Assembly: GCF_900099735.1 (NCBI RefSeq) | Contig: NZ_FNDT01000002.1 | Location: forward strand, 248,001 to 312,000 | DNA length: 64,000 nt | Reading direction: 5' to 3' | Source of the DNA: Arthrobacter subterraneus | Lineage (GTDB): Bacteria; Actinomycetota; Actinomycetes; Actinomycetales; Micrococcaceae | Shown: positions 62,531 to 64,000 of the stretch, in pieces | Layout: every line of letters begins with the position of its first letter | Numbering within the stretch: position 1 is the stretch's first letter | Notes under the pieces: model-generated | The model's input: only the letters and a program-made list of their open reading frames with translations | Told to the model about the DNA's origin: nothing | The model's database searches: none | Translations under genes and position numbers: made by a program

Positions 62531-64000
62531 CTACCGGCCGGCAACCGCGGCCCGGACGGACTCAAGCGCCGCCGTGATTCTGGCAGGATCGGAACCGCCG
62601 CCCTGGGCCATGTCATCCTTGCCGCCGCCGCCGCCGCCAAGAACGCCCGCGGCGGTGCGGACCAGGGCGCCCGCCTTGACCCCGGCGCTGCGAGCCTCCT
62701 CGTTGGTGACAACGAGAATGACCGGCCGGTCCTTGCTCACGCCCGCCACGGCAACAACCGCGGCTCCCGACCCAAGCCGGCCACGCAGGTCCAGTGCGAG
62801 GTTGCGGAGGTCGTCGGCACTGCCGACCGTGCCGGCGTCGTGCGTGATAAGGCGTACGCCGGCAATATCCTGTGCCGAACCGACCAGCGAGGCGGCAGCG
62901 TTGGACAGCTGTTCCTTCCTGAGCCGCTCAAGCTCCTTCTCCGCTGCCTTCAACCGGTTCAGGGTTGCGCCAAGCCGTTCCGGCAGCTGCTGGGAGGGCA
63001 CCTTGAGCATTTCCGAGAGCTCGGTGACCAGCGCGCGTTCGGCTGCTGCATGGCGGAAGGCATCCAGGCCGACAAGTGCTTCGACACGGCGGTTGCCTGA
63101 ACCGACCGACTGCTCGCCGAGCAGTGTCAGCGTGCCGATGAGCGACGTCGCCTCGACGTGGGTGCCGCCGCAGAGCTCCCGTGACCATGCACCGTCGATT
63201 TCGACGACGCGGACCCGGTCTCCGTACGCCTCGCCGAACAGCGCCGTGGCGCCCAGGGCCTTGGCTTCATCCAGGCCCATCACCCTGGTTTCAACGGTGT
63301 GGTTGCTGCGGATCGCGAGGTTCGAGACCTCCTCGATCTCGGAGCGGGCGGCGGGGCTGATGCCTTCCCCCCAGGAAAAGTCGAACCGAAGGTAGCCTGC
63401 CTTGTTGAACGAACCGCGCTGAAGAGCTTCAGGGCCGAGAACCTGGTGGAGTGCAGCGTGCACAATGTGCGTGCCGGAGTGGGCCTGCTCACCTGCGTGG
63501 CGACGCTGACGGTCGACGGCGGCAGTCACCGGCGCATCCTGGGTGATCTCTCCCTCGCGCACGAGTGCACGGTGGACGCTCAACCCCCTGATCGGCTGCT
63601 GGACGTCAGTCACTTCAACGGTGAAACCGTTGCCGGTGACAAGCCCGACGTCGGCCGCCTGGCCGCCGGCTTCAGCGTAGAAGGGGGTTCGGTCGAGGAT
63701 CAGTTCGATTTCCTCGCCCTGACGGGCGACGGGGACAGCGGCGCCGTTGCTGAGGATACCGCGCACAATAGCCTCGCTGGTGAGTTCGTCGTAGCCGGTG
63801 AACGATGTCTCGCCGGAGGCAAGGAGCTCGTTGAATACCGTCATGTCGGCGTGCCCGGCCTTCTTCCCGCGGGCGTCAGCCTGCGCACGCTGACGCTGCT
63901 CGAGCATCAGCGAACGGAACCTCTCAGCGTCGACCGAGACGCCGGCTTCCTCAGCCATTTCGAGCGTCAGGTCGATGGGGAATCCATAGGTGTCGTGGAG
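62531..64000 (-). CDS. alaS: Alanyl-tRNA synthetase (5' part outside the window)
   Basis: It charges tRNA-Ala. The visible 489 codons are the C-terminal part, starting inside LHDTYGFPIDLTLEMAEEAG of the catalytic and tRNA-recognition region; the frame runs through the window edge with no stop. The editing domain has the zinc motif HSGTHIVHAAL and the paired CGGTH, and the C-terminal DHHA1-type domain ends GGGGGGKDDMAQGGG. The stop is TAG 62531. Confidence 0.96.
   Translation of the reverse strand, partial: LHDTYGFPIDLTLEMAEEAGVSVDAERFRSLMLEQRQRAQADARGKKAGHADMTVFNELLASGETSFTGYDELTSEAIVRGILSNGAAVPVARQGEEIELILDRTPFYAEAGGQAADVGLVTGNGFTVEVTDVQQPIRGLSVHRALVREGEITQDAPVTAAVDRQRRHAGEQAHSGTHIVHAALHQVLGPEALQRGSFNKAGYLRFDFSWGEGISPAARSEIEEVSNLAIRSNHTVETRVMGLDEAKALGATALFGEAYGDRVRVVEIDGAWSRELCGGTHVEATSLIGTLTLLGEQSVGSGNRRVEALVGLDAFRHAAAERALVTELSEMLKVPSQQLPERLGATLNRLKAAEKELERLRKEQLSNAAASLVGSAQDIAGVRLITHDAGTVGSADDLRNLALDLRGRLGSGAAVVAVAGVSKDRPVILVVTNEEARSAGVKAGALVRTAAGVLGGGGGGKDDMAQGGGSDPARITAALESVRAAVAGR

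Noticed and set aside
62488-62712. 75-codon N-terminal extension of ruvX
   Set aside because: It overlaps the alaS coding end, is low-complexity Pro/Arg/Ala, and the RuvX fold starts at VKIGVDVG.

Overview
The window is a GC-rich stretch of a high-GC Gram-positive chromosome. Gene content points to Actinobacteria, most likely Micrococcaceae and Arthrobacter-like: an actinobacterial-type integration host factor (mIHF), a conserved PH-like membrane protein inside the pyr operon, DUF3097 next to hrcA, a PriA without helicase motifs, and frequent GTG starts. It is core housekeeping chromosome. I see no insertion sequence, prophage, CRISPR array, tRNA or rRNA, and no gene cluster that looks foreign.

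Layout. (1) 1-3631: partial leuA (minus) behind a leucine-codon leader, divergent from an M13 metallopeptidase. (2) 3638-9074 (minus): phoH, ybeY, a CNNM/CBS membrane protein, era and an LCP cell-wall enzyme. (3) 9421-18043: a GerMN lipoprotein, then hrcA-dnaJ-rsmE behind a CIRCE/HrcA operator, DUF3097, a DUF4870-like membrane protein, hemW and lepA. (4) 18187-27465: an orphan PemK/MazF-like protein, rpsT, holA, comEC-comEA, degV and leuS. (5) 27609-36721: a leuS leader peptide with terminator, divergent putA, then the glycerol genes glpD-glpF-glpK with a divergent SorC-type regulator. (6) 36780-39602: an aldo/keto reductase, alpha/beta hydrolase and GT4 glycosyltransferase operon. (7) 39620-54459: an almost gapless minus-strand block, pyrR-pyrB-pyrC-(PH protein)-carA-carB-pyrF, then mihF-gmk-rpoZ-coaBC-metK-priA. 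(8) 54558-64000: a PrsW-like membrane protease on plus, then alaS (partial)-ruvX-mltG-aroE-aroC-aroK-aroB-efp-nusB on minus.

How the genes work together. The pyr block encodes UMP synthesis except PyrD and PyrE, with PyrR at its head and a PyrR-type RNA loop touching its ribosome-binding site. The aro block covers four shikimate-pathway steps. Efp, LepA, RsmE, YbeY, Era, RpsT, LeuRS, AlaRS and NusB serve translation and RNA maturation. Glycerol uptake and oxidation form one regulated unit, and putA adds proline catabolism.

The most interesting signals lie outside the large ORFs. Two short leucine-rich leader peptides precede leuA (four consecutive Leu codons) and leuS (three consecutive Leu codons, then an intrinsic terminator), which suggests leucine-responsive control of both leucine synthesis and leucyl-tRNA charging. 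Several genes have a TANNNT hexamer exactly six bases before the start codon, as expected for leaderless mRNAs. Many convergent gene pairs are separated by long perfect hairpins, some built into coding sequence.
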